Below, piece after piece: positions 47,727-59,249 of a DNA stretch of 64,000 nucleotides. The notes below the pieces were generated by a model. That model was not told the origin of the DNA. It did not search any database and was given only the letters and a program-made list of their open reading frames with translations. The stretch spans positions 868,001 to 932,000 of the forward strand of contig JANUWF010002362.1 in NCBI GenBank assembly GCA_026120185.1, in the 5' to 3' direction. Within the stretch, counting starts at the first letter, position 1; each line of letters opens with the position of its first letter. The position numbers and the translations under genes were made by a program. This stretch comes from Voacanga thouarsii (lineage: Eukaryota; Streptophyta; Magnoliopsida; Gentianales; Apocynaceae).

Positions 47727-48501
47727 TAAGGATAGGCTAGTAGTACTAGTTTTGAAGAGCAAGAGCGAGTCTTCTGGTAGGAGGCCACCTCCAAAAGATG
47801 AACTCAACTTGAAGAAGCGACAGTACTACTTAGTTATGCCGGTCCGAGCTAGCAAGTTTCAGTCATGTGGACTGTGTATTTTCGGAATGGACAACCAGTA
47901 TGTTTGGGTGTAGAAAAGGAGGAATATCTTACCCGGTAGGCTGTACACCTATCTTTTGTCAGTCTGTACAAAGTGTGGCATTTTGACCGTTATATGGACA
48001 TGGGGCCCAATGTGTGGTAACCCAAGGCCGCCCATTTGAGTGGTTGAATTTATTGTGCACTTGCATGGTTTGAAAAGAGAAAAACACCACTCTTTATTTT
48101 AACCTTATTTATTGCTTGCCAGCATTTTCTCGTATGAAATTTTACAACTCGCATATATGAACTGTTTTCCTGAACACTCAAAGCACACACAGACTTACTG
48201 AGATTTTTATCTCATCACCTTTTATGCCATGTTTTCAGGTCAATCCTGCTGTGAAGATGAGTAGCTAGAATGTTGCCTTCTTGAAGACTCTATGTTATTT
48301 ATTTTATATGTTACTTTGAGAGATAATAATGAACAATTTATTTATTTTATTTATTCTTGACTTTTTGGATTGTAATAAGTTTTAATTCTAAAGTAATGTT
48401 TTATTTCCGTTTAGGTGACCTAGTTATAAAGACCCCTTGTCTTTTGGACGGGGCGACATCCTCGGCCCTGTTGGGCCTAGGTTGTAGGGTGTTACATTCT
48501 A

Positions 48502-50219
48502 GATTTCGGAATATTCCACTGCCTCAATCGTTGTTGGTGAAATAAAAGGTGAGGAGGAGTTGTCTCAACGTTCTTGAGTCTTTGCTATTTGATTAGCAAT
48601 ATTAAGAACAATGGCAAGAGGAAGAGAGAGTCACGAGATAGAGAGAGCTTGGGAAAAATCAGTTTTTTTTTCACAGAAAGGCATGAGTTCTTAACATAAA
48701 AAACTAGGTCTCTAATATATGATAACAATATCCTCCGGGATATGATATTTCAAACATCCGGATGTTATCAACAGAGTAAGTTTGGCTTAACTCTAAACTC
48801 TTCTGAATCATATCTGAAAAAACCCTATGGTCCAGGCTATTAGGCCAAAATAATATTTATTATTTTTCTTGGACCCAAAAAGTCCAAAGTAATAAACATT
48901 AATTATTTATTTTCTGGTCTTGTAGAAATAACCCAATAAATAGTTAATGAGCCCAAATGAACCAAAAATAATTAAACATTAATTAATTATTTTTTGGGCT
49001 TATATAAATAATCCAACAAAAAATTAAACAAGCTTTTTCCCATCTAGTTTAAGCCTAGGTTAATTTTCTAATTATTCAAACTGGACCTTGGCCCTGAATA
49101 AATAATTAACCAATTAAACCAGAAAATAAATTTCTCTCAATTTATTTTTATTCCAATCCAATAATAAATTAGACTTCCTGAATAAAATAAAATCCTTTTT
49201 AACCGAGACCAATTCCTCAATCCAAAAATAATTAGGACTTACGGGCTATTCCGAGGACCAAAAAGAAACATCGCCTTGGCTATTAAAATGACCAAAATAC
49301 CCTTACTATATAAATAGCTATATTTTTCATTTTAAATATTTCCTAATATCACAATAAGGAAATATTGACCCCTAGGATAATGCTACGTTAGCAAATCTCC
49401 CACCTACAGGTGAAATGACTAAAATACCCCTCTACACATCGCCATGCATTTAGAGAGGAAGAAGTGTACTAACACCTCTCTAAATGACATATACTATCCT
49501 TAGGCTTCTAGTCCAATGATCCACAACTTCCTGGAGTGTTTTACTTTCCAAGGGAGCTACCCTAAAGCAAACATCCAAGTCATGTTTCCCAGGGCCCTGG
49601 ACATTTTAGATCATTTAGACAACCACAAGGGGCGATATTGTGTAGAAACTATCTTGTACAAGTCTGTCTTAATTAACTAGTTACATATACCCAATATACA
49701 AGTATATTGGTTCTACAATAGAACCTCAACAATAGCATATCAAAGTATATGCTTCCAGTTACGTCAGACCACCAACTCATATTTAACTCATATTTAAGTC
49801 ATAAGTGGTAGTAGTCTAGATTTTTACCATATAGTACTTTCAGAAACTACTACTACAGGTCCTGTTCTACGTATTCGAAATACGCTTATGTCATGAAGTG
49901 TGTGGACTACTCACTGGCTGAAGGTAAGCCATTTCCCATTTGGAATTCATAACATAAAAACCTAAACATGATGAGATTCCCATTCTCATCAATCGGTTAA
50001 GAACAAATGTTTATGTGTTAAACAACCCGTGATCCATACCTTACTGTGAATGACCACCATTCACATGGATCACTTATTTAAATATAATAGGTCTTTTCCA
50101 AATGAAATTGTGCACAAATAAAAAGTAAATTCGCAAACGATTTCTGAAAATAAATTATTTTATTAAAATATTCGATATTTACATCAGAAACCTAGTCTAA
50201 GAGGGCATCCTTTCCAACA
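48502..50219 (-). mobile_element. Copia family A solo LTR, 5' part
   Basis: Minus strand TGTTGGAAAGGATGCCC at 50219. Its middle and U3 match 1-517 closely (for example TGGTGGTCTGACGTAACTGG on the minus strand). Joined over the inserted LTR with 43998-44266 it makes a solo LTR of about 2 kb. There is no coding sequence. Confidence 0.88.
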
Positions 50220-51268
50220 AAAACATACAGTCCACTTTGACTGATCTTGCCAACTCGGATAGGTATGACCTACTGGGCTAGCAACCTATCCGGGAATGAC
50301 TCACCCCTCAAAGGTGGCCACCTACTGAGAGACTTACCCTAACCCTTCAAAGACTAGTCCTAGTACTCTACCCTTATTGAGTACGTAACGTTGTTTGTCC
50401 GACTTGGGAGAAGAAAGGACATACAATGATTTACTTGAAAATAGCAATTAAGGTTTCTAAAATTTTTTATCAAAGTTTGGGTTTAGAAAGAGTTTAGCAT
50501 TTTTGTGTAAAACTGTTTGTTTAAGCTCAAATGGTTTGCTTGACTAAAATAAAAAGGAAAACTATCCTTATTTGCGATTACAGAACAAATGTTCATACAC
50601 ATTGAGTTTGGCTTGCCACATTAACTTTGGTCTTCAAATGACTCCATGTAGGGGCTTACCTGATTCTTTGCTCTTCTGGGATTCAATGATCTTCCAAGGT
50701 CAACCTAACCCCGCCTGGGGTAAACACAAGGCATAAAATAACATCTAGACCATATCTACCTTACATAAATAATTCCTAGTTCAACTAGTTACAACCACAA
50801 CTAACCATGACCATAATATCTGAGGCTTTAATACTAGTTGATAAAGTATTTTATAAAATAAATCTAGCCTGATAAGTTAAAATAACTAGGGGTTCTAAAA
50901 TAAATACTAAAAAGTTATAGTTTCAAATAATAAATTATGAGTATTATTGCTAATAAGTAAACTAGTGTTAAATATTGAATGATACCAACTCCTAAATAAT
51001 ATTGGTAAATAGTAACATTGAAATAGTACTATTATTAGAAATAATAGATTACCCTATAATTTTTTTAATTAATAATAAATAGATAATAAATAACTAATAA
51101 AACTAATATTAATTGAATTATTCTTAATTTTTAATTATTAAATAACAATTAACTTTTAATAGAAATAATATTTATGGATATAGATAAAAGTTTTAGTAAG
51201 GTTAATTATTATGGTCTACATGGTCATTTGATGTTAATTAATTCTAATATTTTATCTATTATATATAA

Positions 51269-51300
<32 letters not shown>

Positions 51301-52003
51301 TAATAAAATATTTTATTTATTAAACCAGCCAAAACATTAATATTTTAATTAATATCCTATTCCAAACCTCCCTAGTAATTTCGAATTTCATAGGGAAAAT
51401 ATAATCGTAATTCTAATTAAAGTAATAAAAGTTGTTAATAAAAATAACCTAGGATTAATCAAGAAAATAATCTTTCACCATGATTTCCCTATTGTTAGAA
51501 AAGATTCATGAACACATTCTCAAACATCAAATAATAGACTAATCCATTCATGAACGTATACTTGAATTAACACATACTAACACATGGCCAATTTCCTACT
51601 AGGCATAATCATCATCCATAACTTTATTGAAAATTAAGAACATAAAAGCCTAATCATACATTGGTGACATAACATCTATCATGCATCAAAACATTCATAA
51701 ACCCCTCTAATCATGTTGATCATACATTGATTCAAAAGAGAAATCCATATAGCTTAATCATACATTTCACCTCTCATGTCCTAACTCCATCCTTTTCATC
51801 CATATACATATACTAAACCCCCATTTATATTCAATCTTACTATCAACATCTAAGAGACATGAATTAAAAAATTTAAAAGGATTATTCAAGAAGAAATACT
51901 TGATAGATTATTGCTTGACGAAGGTTTCTTGATTAGTAAAGGTCCACGCTTGAGAGTCTTTTGATGTCCGAAAAACAGCCATGGTTGGCCATCATTATTT
52001 CGG

Positions 52004-52005
<2 letters not shown>

Positions 52006-52084
<79 letters not shown>
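52006..52084. repeat. Expanded (GA)n microsatellite in Tekay-like LTR
   Basis: About 39 uninterrupted GA units after CGGCC. The homologous locus has about 10 units at 3320-3339 and an impure CT run at 46160-46206. Confidence 0.97.
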
Positions 52085-52087
<3 letters not shown>

Positions 52088-53691
52088 AGAGTATTAGAAT
52101 GGAGTATTAAAAGTTAAGTAGAAGATAAAGAACAAGGAGGTTGCTCTTGATTTACCTTTTGATGTTCTTGGGACCTTCAACAAAAAAACTGATTTTGATC
52201 CATTTGAAAATTCTAGTTTGTGTGATTTTGTGTTATAAAGACCATAAATGAAGACTACGGATTATGTATGAGTGATCTGGAGCATTTGGAAATGATTGGA
52301 GATGTTTAGGATAGGTTTAGGCTTGAAGAGGTTAAGTGTGTGTTCTTGGTGTTCTTGAGAGAGTTTGAGAGAAAATGGCTTGCGAATTTTTGGAGTTGTT
52401 GTTGACCGAATGGTGTATGAGTTTCGGTTTAGCAAGAAGGAGAGAGAGAGAGCCATTTAGTTTTTTTTGAAATTCAAATGGAGGAAAATGAGGAGTTGTT
52501 TGAGGTAGAAGATTAGTTAATGGTTGTTGTTCATGGGAGGTCTCTTGCTCTTCAATGGTGTAGGACTGAACATGCTAGATTTAATGCAAAGAATGGAGAG
52601 TTGTTCAGCTTATAATGCTGGCTGAAAATGGTCTCTAATGGTAGAGAAAATTTCTGGTTTAATCACTTGCTACCAGTGTGTTTTAATGGTGCAAAAAATC
52701 TGGAATTAGTTTGAAGTTCAAATGAGTTTTGGATAGAGTAATCTTAGAAGCTTTTTGAGGCGTGATCAGATAGTCCAAACACTCAAGGTTAGTGTAGAGG
52801 CCAATGGTGTTCAGTCCATGGATGAACAATATCTGATTCTCAGATGTTTGGGTGGTGATTTTCAGCCCTTGCCTTGAGAAACCAAGCTGAAATTTTTTCT
52901 GGTTTTCGATGTTCAAGAGTACCTAGAATAGTGATGGTTTTTGGTGCAGAATTTTCTGCATTCTTTGGCCCGATTTGCAGCTGTTTATCTGAGGTGTCTA
53001 AAGGTCTTTTAATGGTAGTTTTCCAGCCTTCTTCCTGAAGAAAAATAGAGGAATTTCCAGCTATTTTATAACCAAAAGATGGCTTCAAATCCAACTTCAA
53101 AGCAGTGAATTTTTGCTGGAAAATTTCTGGTTTTGGACAGATTGAGCAGTCCGAAAATTCACTGTGTTCCCAGCCTTCAGCCTTACATGAAATGACCATT
53201 TTTCTGGTAGCAAATGGGGTAGGAATGTTGCTGAATTTTTCAAAAACCATCTTGCAAAAATTCTGGAAAATTTCCAGATTTTTCCTTTACCAAATCATTA
53301 ACAAGATTAAGGTAGAATTGAAGGTATAACTATGGTGATTTCTTTTCCATGGAAACCCATCCTAACTCTTCTCCCTTTTTTTTAGCAATCCCCTATCCCT
53401 CAAGGATGATTTTCAAATTCCAAGGCTAGGGGTTTATCATAGAATTTTTTTTTTTTTGGAATTAAAAGAAGAGATTAATGGATTATGGATAATTTAAATT
53501 ATGAAGATGTTAGGACAAGGCTAGAGAAATTAAAGGAACAAGAATTCCTCTATAATTCTTTTTAGGACATGATCACATGATCAAGACATTATCTTTATGT
53601 CTCCCTTAAGACAACATTCATATCTTTAAAGAATGTAAGAAAATAAAAAATTCAAACATAGTTAAGATAATCATGAATAAAACTTAAGTGA

Positions 53692-53752
53692 TGGGATTTG
53701 AATTCATGACCTTAGAGATAAATTCACAAAGCTCTAACCACTTAACCATACT
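53692..53752 (-). other. tRNA-like module in Tekay element 1 3' LTR
   Basis: Minus strand TGGTTAAGTGGTTAGAGC (box A and D-arm as in 44519-44536), then TCTCTAAGGTCATGAATTC and AAATCCC (box B). The anticodon arm has one extra base. Confidence 0.55.
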
Positions 53753-53998
53753 AACTCTTGCTCTTATTTTCTCACCCAAATATTCTTCTTATCTAAACAT
53801 CAAGCCATCTTTCTATTTTGACCTCCAGAAAATTACCGTTTTACCCTTCTTATCCAACAAGTATAAATAAGCCATTTAACCTATAAACCACAATTATAAA
53901 GCACATAAAATCATTCAAAAATTATATTTTTATGCAGAATGACATGATATACATCACAACTCCCTTACTCTAAGGTTGGCTTTAGGTGGGGTTTCACA

Positions 53999-54012
53999 TC
54001 CTCCTCTCCTTA
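53999..54012 (-). promoter_or_regulatory. Polypurine tract of Tekay element 1
   Basis: Minus strand AAGGAGAGGAGGA immediately before the LTR start TGTGAAACC. Confidence 0.8.
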
Positions 54013-54049
54013 TAAGAATTTCGTCCCGAAATTCAGGCATACCTTTATC

Positions 54050-54448
54050 TCAAATGGGGTACTTCCATTTTACCCACTCTTCCATTTTCCATGTGGCATC
54101 TCGCGTGCTATGGTGCTCCCACTGTACCTTCACCATAGGAATCTGCTTGTTCCAGAGTGTCTTAATGCTTCGGTCTAAAATTTTCACGGGTTTCTCCACA
54201 TAGCTCAAGTTGGGTTGTAATACCAACAGCTCATTATTCAAAACATGTCTGGGGTCACCATTGTACTTCTTCAACTGAGACACATGAAACACATCATGTA
54301 TTCTCGTTGACCCATCGGGCAAACCCAATCGATACACCACCGGTCCAATTCTTTCTTTTATCGAAAATAGTCCCAAATACCTCGGATTTAACTTTCCACC
54401 TTTCGGATGCTTCAGAATTCCTCTATTCAGTGTCAATTTTAAGAACAC
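54050..54448 (-). pseudogene. Tekay element 1: integrase C-end and chromodomain
   Basis: The frame begins VFLKLTLNRGILKHPKGGKL, then a GPY/F-type module RYLGLFSIKERIGPVVYRLG (Pro lost), RIHDVFHVSQLKKYNGDP, and a chromodomain EKPVKILDRSIKTLWNKQIP, VKVQWEHHSTRDATWKMEEW ending VKWKYPI. The chromodomain usually directs insertion toward modified heterochromatin. This type, fused after the integrase, defines chromoviruses; the wording fits the Tekay/Del clade. Confidence 0.9.
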
Positions 54449-54607
54449 ACTGTCTCCTACCTAAAATTCTAACTATCTTCGCCTATTGTCTGCATAACTC
54501 TTTTGTCAGCTCTAGGCTACTTTCAACCTTTCTCTAATTAGCTTGACTTTATCCAACATTTCCTGAACGCAGACTTCTCCAGACTTACTTATGTGGCCGT
54601 CCTTCGA

Positions 54608-55435
54608 CTAACTCCAGTATAGAGGTACTTGACACTTATGTCCATATAATAGTTCATACAGAGCCATTCCAATCGAAGACTGATAGCTGTTATTGTACGC
54701 CAATTCTGCATACGGTACACACTTGATGCACTTATTCCCGAAATCCAATATACAAGCTCTCAACATGTCCTCTAATATATGAATAACCCTTTCTGACTGA
54801 CCACCGGTTTGCGGATGCGCCGTTGTACTAAACTTTAGACTAGAACCCATTGATTCTTGAAACTTGCCCCAAAATCGGGATGTAAATCTCGGGTCTCGAT
54901 CGGACACAATACTCGAAGGCACTCCATGTAGCCTGACTATTTCTCGCATGAAGGTCTGAGCTAATTTCTCCATTGAATCCCTTACATTCACCAGTATAAA
55001 ATATGCTGACTTGGTCAATCGATCTACTACTACCCATATGGCATCCTTTTATGTCCTTCCCATAGGGAGTCTAGTAATGAAGTCCACGGTCACCTCTTCC
55101 CATTTCCATTCAGGTATTAGTAACGGCTGTAGAAATTCAACTGACTTTTTGTGCTCTGCCTTGACCTTCTGATAGGTCAAACACATCGAGACATACTTAA
55201 CCACGTTCTTCTTTATCCCAGGCCACCAATAAGCCCTTTTCAGGTCATGATACATTTTTACCTCTCCCAGATGAATTGCATACTTGTTATGTGCCTCCTC
55301 TAGAATCCTATCCTTCAGCTGGTGCTCATCAGGTACACACAAATGATCTCGAAAATACATAACTCCCGCTTCGTCCTGTCGAAAATCGCTGCCTTGCCGT
55401 TTAAGCTCTTTATCCTTGAAAAGTTGAAATTCCAC
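54608..55435 (-). pseudogene. Tekay element 1: integrase zinc finger and catalytic core
   Basis: From 55435: H2C2 finger with HNKYAIHLGEVKMYHD and CLTYQKV (second Cys replaced by Tyr), VTVDFITRLP (first catalytic Asp), a stop after MGRT (55049), then LTKSAYFILVNV, PSSIVSDRDPRFTSRFWGKF (second Asp), TAHPQTGGQSERVIHILEDM (catalytic Glu) and the end YELLYGHKCQVPLYWS. All three acidic catalytic residues remain, but the zinc ligand is lost and stops break the frame. Confidence 0.9.
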
Positions 55436-55444
55436 ATTACTTTG

Positions 55445-56235
55445 CTAATTCTCGATGATTTCCCGCCTTAGGTCTGGTATCAATCTCAGATTGCTAATAA
55501 TAATCCTTTCTTCTTGCACTTCCGTTCTTCTATTCAACACGTCTTGGACTGCTTGAATCCCTTGCACTATTAGCCTAGCCATTTTGACTTTATGGCTCAA
55601 GGCATCAGCAACAACGTTAGCCTTCCCGGGGTGGTAGTTAATAGGGCAACGATACTCTTCCAAAAATTCCATCCATCTCCGCTACCTCAAAATCAAATCC
55701 TTTTGTGTTAAGATGCACTTCATGCTCTTATGATTGTAGGCACTTCATATTCTGCACCATACAAGTAGTGCCTCCATTTCTTTAAACTAAATACAATGGC
55801 AGCCAGCTCCAAATCATGCGTAGGATAATTGACTTCATGAGGCTTCAACTTTCGCGAAGCATAGGCGATTACTTTCCTATCCTGCATTGATACTGCTCCC
55901 AAATCTTCCTTTGAAGCATTTGTATACAGAGCGTAAGGCTTATTTCCCTCTGGCAAACTCAACACAGGTGTTGTCATTAACCTCCACTTCAGTTCTTGGA
56001 AACTCTTTTGATATTTCTTATTCCAGACAAAGGGTACGTCCTTTCTCAGTAGCCAGATCATAGGCGATGCTAGCATTGAAAACCCTTCAATAAACCTCCT
56101 ATAATAGCTGGCCAATCCAAAGAAGCTTCGAATCTCCGTGATAATCTCTGGTTGCTTCCAGTTCGGAACTGCTTCAACTTTTGCTGGATCCATCTTGATT
56201 CTATCCTTGGTTACCATATGGCCAAGAAATGCCAC
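55445..56235 (-). pseudogene. Tekay element 1: RT thumb and RNase H
   Basis: From 56235: [39 protein letters not shown], then the RNase H part [18 protein letters not shown] (Asn where the first catalytic Asp, TDAS, is normal), [40 protein letters not shown] frameshift near 55735 follows, then YRCPINYHPGKANVVADALS (55672-55445). Stops at 55445 and within the frameshifted piece. Confidence 0.88.
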
Positions 56236-56985
56236 ACTATCCAGTCAAAACTAGCACTTACTAAATTTGGCGTAAAGTTTGTGCTCTTTTAGCTTTTCCA
56301 ATACCAGCTTCAAATGTTCTGCATGATCCTTCGAGCTCTTAGAGTATATGAGTATGTCATCGTTGAAGACCACCACCAACTTATCTAGGTAGGGTTGGAA
56401 AACTCAATGCATCAAATCCATAAATACCGCTGGTGCATTGGTTACACCAAAAGGCATCACCACAAACTCATAGTGACCATATCTTGTGTTGAAGCCCGTC
56501 TTAAGAATATCCTCCTCTTTTATCCTCATTTGATAGTATCCTTGCCCCAAATCTAGTTTGGAATAATAACTGGAACATTACAACTGGTCGAACAACTCGT
56601 TAATTAACAGTAGAGGATACTTATTCTTGATGGTCAAGTTGTTCAACCACCGGTAGTTGATACACAACCTCAGGGTCCCATCGTTCTTCTTCACAAATAG
56701 TACTAGTGCTCCATAGGGTGACGTGCTAAGTCTGATGTAGCCTTTCCTAACCAACTCTTCTAGCTGCTCTTTCAATTCTTTCAGATTCGATGGTGCTATC
56801 CAATATGGGGTTCAGGATTCCAGTTCTGCTCCTGGAACTAGATCAATAGTGAACTCAACTTCTCGGTTGGGAGGTAGAGAAGTGAGTTCCGTAGGGAATA
56901 CATCGGGAAAATCCCTTACCACCTCAGTATCTTTGAGGGTGCACTAATCCTTCGGTTTATTTATCACATAGGCCAAATATCCTTG
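56236..56985 (-). pseudogene. Tekay element 1: reverse transcriptase fingers and palm
   Basis: From about 56950: [65 protein letters not shown] then a stop, [37 protein letters not shown], and the active site FNDDILIYS. Chromoviruses normally have FIDDIL; both Asp are kept. Stops within the palm replace Gln, Arg, Glu and Trp codons by comparison with the family. Confidence 0.88.
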
Positions 56986-56991
56986 ACATCC

Positions 56992-57400
56992 CTACTTCAA
57001 TAATTTCTGGGCTTTCACTCCAACTATCAAAAACTTCAACTCTTTTACTCTCCTGCCATTGAACTCCAACACATCGCATCCCAGTCTAATGAAGTGAACT
57101 GACTTATTCTTATAGTCTACTTTAGCCCCATGCTTAGCTAGCCAATCCATACCCAGAATCAAGTCATAGTCATCAATAGCTAAGACTATCAAATCTCCTT
57201 CTAAGCTTTCTCTCCCCACTTCAATCTTATAATTCTGCACATACCAATCCGCTTGCACTATTTTCTCAAAAGGCGTACTCACCAACAAGGTAAAAGGTAG
57301 TTCTACTCTATCCCAACCCAAATGATATGCACAATTCTTATTTAAATAGGAATGGGTAGATCCAGAGTCTATCAATGCATTAACAGAATGACCTTACATA
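56992..57400 (-). pseudogene. Tekay element 1: aspartic protease
   Basis: LIDSGSTHSYLNKNCAYHLG contains the catalytic DSG. DYDLILGMDWLAKHGAKVDY and FIRLGCDVLEFNGRRV follow, as in Ty3-gypsy proteases. The frame is open for 127 codons (57375-56992) and ends at a stop after QKLLK. Confidence 0.88.
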
Positions 57401-58597
57401 GTAAACGTACCTTCTACCATTGCTGCATCTACTCCAACCTCCTCCCGGTTAAGAGTGAAAACCATTACTTTCACCTGCGGCTTCTGAGTTCCATTTCCGG
57501 AGGCTCCCGCAGCACTGGCTCGATTAGCTCCCGCGGTCTGAGTAGGGATTTCTTGTTCGATTCAGAGAAGTTTAGGACATGCGTTTCGCAGATGATTCGA
57601 GTCTTCGCAATGGTAGCATTTCCGCTCAACTCCTCTAGACCAACAATTTTTCTCTACATGGCCCCTTTTTCTGTAGTGTCGACATAAAGGAAGATTCTGC
57701 GCAAGTCCAACTGGTGCCGTTCGTGCTTGCTTCTCTCGGTTCTGCCATTGCTGGATGGCAGGTCACTTATTAGGTTGCTGCCTCTGGAAAGGTCTCGGTG
57801 GTTGTCTTGGCGATAAGAAAGGTCTTGGTACCATCCTGCTACGATCCTCGTTCTTAGTCCAGGTCGCTGCGTCTACGGCCCATAAATAAATCATTGGTGG
57901 AGAAGGTACTAATGCCCTTCTTAACTCATGCCTCAATCCATTGACAAATTGCCTTGTTCAATTCTGCTCGGTATCCACCAGCCTTTTTGCAATACTTCAA
58001 TAACTGAGTAAAATGTGCCGCATATTGTGCCACCATCATGCTTTCCTACTTGAGATTTTGGAATTCATATTCCCTTTTCCCAATTATCCACTGAGGGATA
58101 TATTCAGCTCTGAATGCATTCACGAAGTTGGCCCACGTCAAGTCCTGATCGATCATCTCCCAGTCATCTTGGACTCGTTGCTACTATGCCCAAGCTGGGC
58201 CCCTCAGTCGAAATGCAGCAAATTTCACTATTCGGTTCTTAGTGTACTGAAGCGTAGCAAAGATGTCCTCCATCTGATCTACCCACTGCTCTACCTTCTA
58301 GTCTTGCTCAGCTTCTCCCAAGAAGATGGGAGGTTGAAATTTCAAAAACCTCCTCAGTGCTTTATCTTCCCCCTTCGGATTCCTCTGCTCAGTCAGGGTT
58401 TGCAAAATCTCGGTCATTTTATGGAATGCTTGCCCCTTAGTTACACTAACAGGATCCTCTAATCCCATTTCTGGCTCTGGTTCTTTCTCATTTTCCTGGT
58501 TTGGTGATGGCATTTCAGTCGTATCAAACTCTGGTGTTACGGGCTTTGCCTCAGGGTCCCTTCTATTGGATGTGGCTGCATGACGCTTGGGTGCCAT
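57401..58597 (-). pseudogene. Tekay element 1: gag, broken
   Basis: The start Met is at 58597 (APKRHAATSNRRDPEAKP follows). Then LRRFLKFQPPIFLGEAEQD, VEQWVDQMEDIFATLQYT, VKFAAFRLRGPAWA, QDLTWANFVNAFRAEYIPQW, and near 57690-57590 zinc-knuckle remnants (CRHYRKRGHVEKNC, CYHCEDSNHLRNACP; the first has lost one Cys). Several stops and frameshifts occur between 58297 and 57690. Confidence 0.85.
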
Positions 58598-58821
58598 TCT
58601 AAACCATGCCCCAGATAATGAGTTTATGCATCGAAGTTTAAAACATTTAAATCGAGTATGCATTCACATTCAGGTTTAAGCAAAAGAAAATCATATGCAA
58701 ATTTTGTATAAAGAATTGCATATAGATTTTTTTTCAAGATTTAGAGTACTCCAGGTACTCTTATTTGCATAAATTTTGAAATAAAGCAATAAATATGAAT
58801 GGACTCTAGCACGGGAGTTTA
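58598..58821 (-). mobile_element. Tekay element 1: spacer between leader frame and gag
   Basis: About 220 bp of AT-rich DNA between the stop of the acidic leader frame and the gag Met. No motif seen. Confidence 0.5.
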
Positions 58822-59249
58822 CTAAAAGCTATAAATAAAATGTCCTAAGCATAGTAAAACCCAGCCTCTACAATCCTCATCAGAGTCTTCAAAGTCAGCA
58901 TCATACAACCATCCTCCTAAATTCCTAGAAATGTCTATCCCAGCCACATTCACGAACTCATAATCTAGTGGCTCCTTCTTGGGTCTCCTAGAACTCTCCC
59001 CAGTTTCAACCTGGTTGGGTGGGGGTACAAAGGAAGGTCTAGGTGGAGATTTATAGTCTAACTCCCCCCGGTCATCACTATCAGTAGTCAAATCAATCAC
59101 GAGGCTAGGTAGGAGCGGGACATATTCCATGTCAATTTTCTCATCTTCACTATCAACAACTAAGTCTATTACAGGTATTGGAGGTAGCTCAATAATCTGA
59201 ACCTCATCATCATTGCTCTCATCTAGGAGTATGATTGGTTGAGGTGTAG
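58822..59249 (-). CDS. Acidic frame with repeated SIM-like motifs upstream of gag, truncated at its N-end
   Basis: An open frame on the same strand as gag encodes, from 59249: QPIILLDESNDDEVQIIEL, PVIDLVVDSEDEKIDMEYV, LVIDLTTDSDDRGELDY, then PPRPSFVPPP, RRPKKEPLDYEF and DADFEDSDED. Hydrophobic cores (IILL, VIDLVV, VIDLTT) next to acidic/Ser clusters repeat about every 24 residues and look like SUMO-interacting motifs. The true start is missing because the LTR of a second element is inserted at 59250; the open frame runs on into that LTR by chance. It could be a leader protein of the chromovirus or a captured host fragment; no function is established. Confidence 0.5.

Larger units (their letters stand above)
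44267..48496 (+). mobile_element. Tekay-like solo LTR inside a copia LTR
   Basis: TGTGAAACCCCATC to GTAGGGTGTTACA, 4230 bp, opposite to the surrounding Tekay-like LTR. TTCTG (44262-44266) and TTCTA (48497-48501) are the target duplication with one change. The order of modules is as at 1024-5282 reversed: tRNA-like fold, pyrimidine-rich stretch (45000-46200), CT-run (46160-46206), (AT)n (46905-46930), TTGAGTACTCAA (47715-47726), ATAAAGACCCCTTGTC and GGACGGGGCGACATCC near the end. No coding region. Confidence 0.9.
50225..53998 (-). mobile_element. Tekay-like element 1, 3' LTR, main part
   Basis: Minus strand starts TGTGAAACCCCACCTAAAGCC at 53998, directly after the polypurine tract of the element. 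With 43380-43997 the LTR is about 4.39 kb. It carries the tRNA-like module (53692-53752), pyrimidine-rich and GA-rich parts and (AT)n near 51255-51300. Small frames at 52262-53329 are within the LTR and show no domain. Confidence 0.88.
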
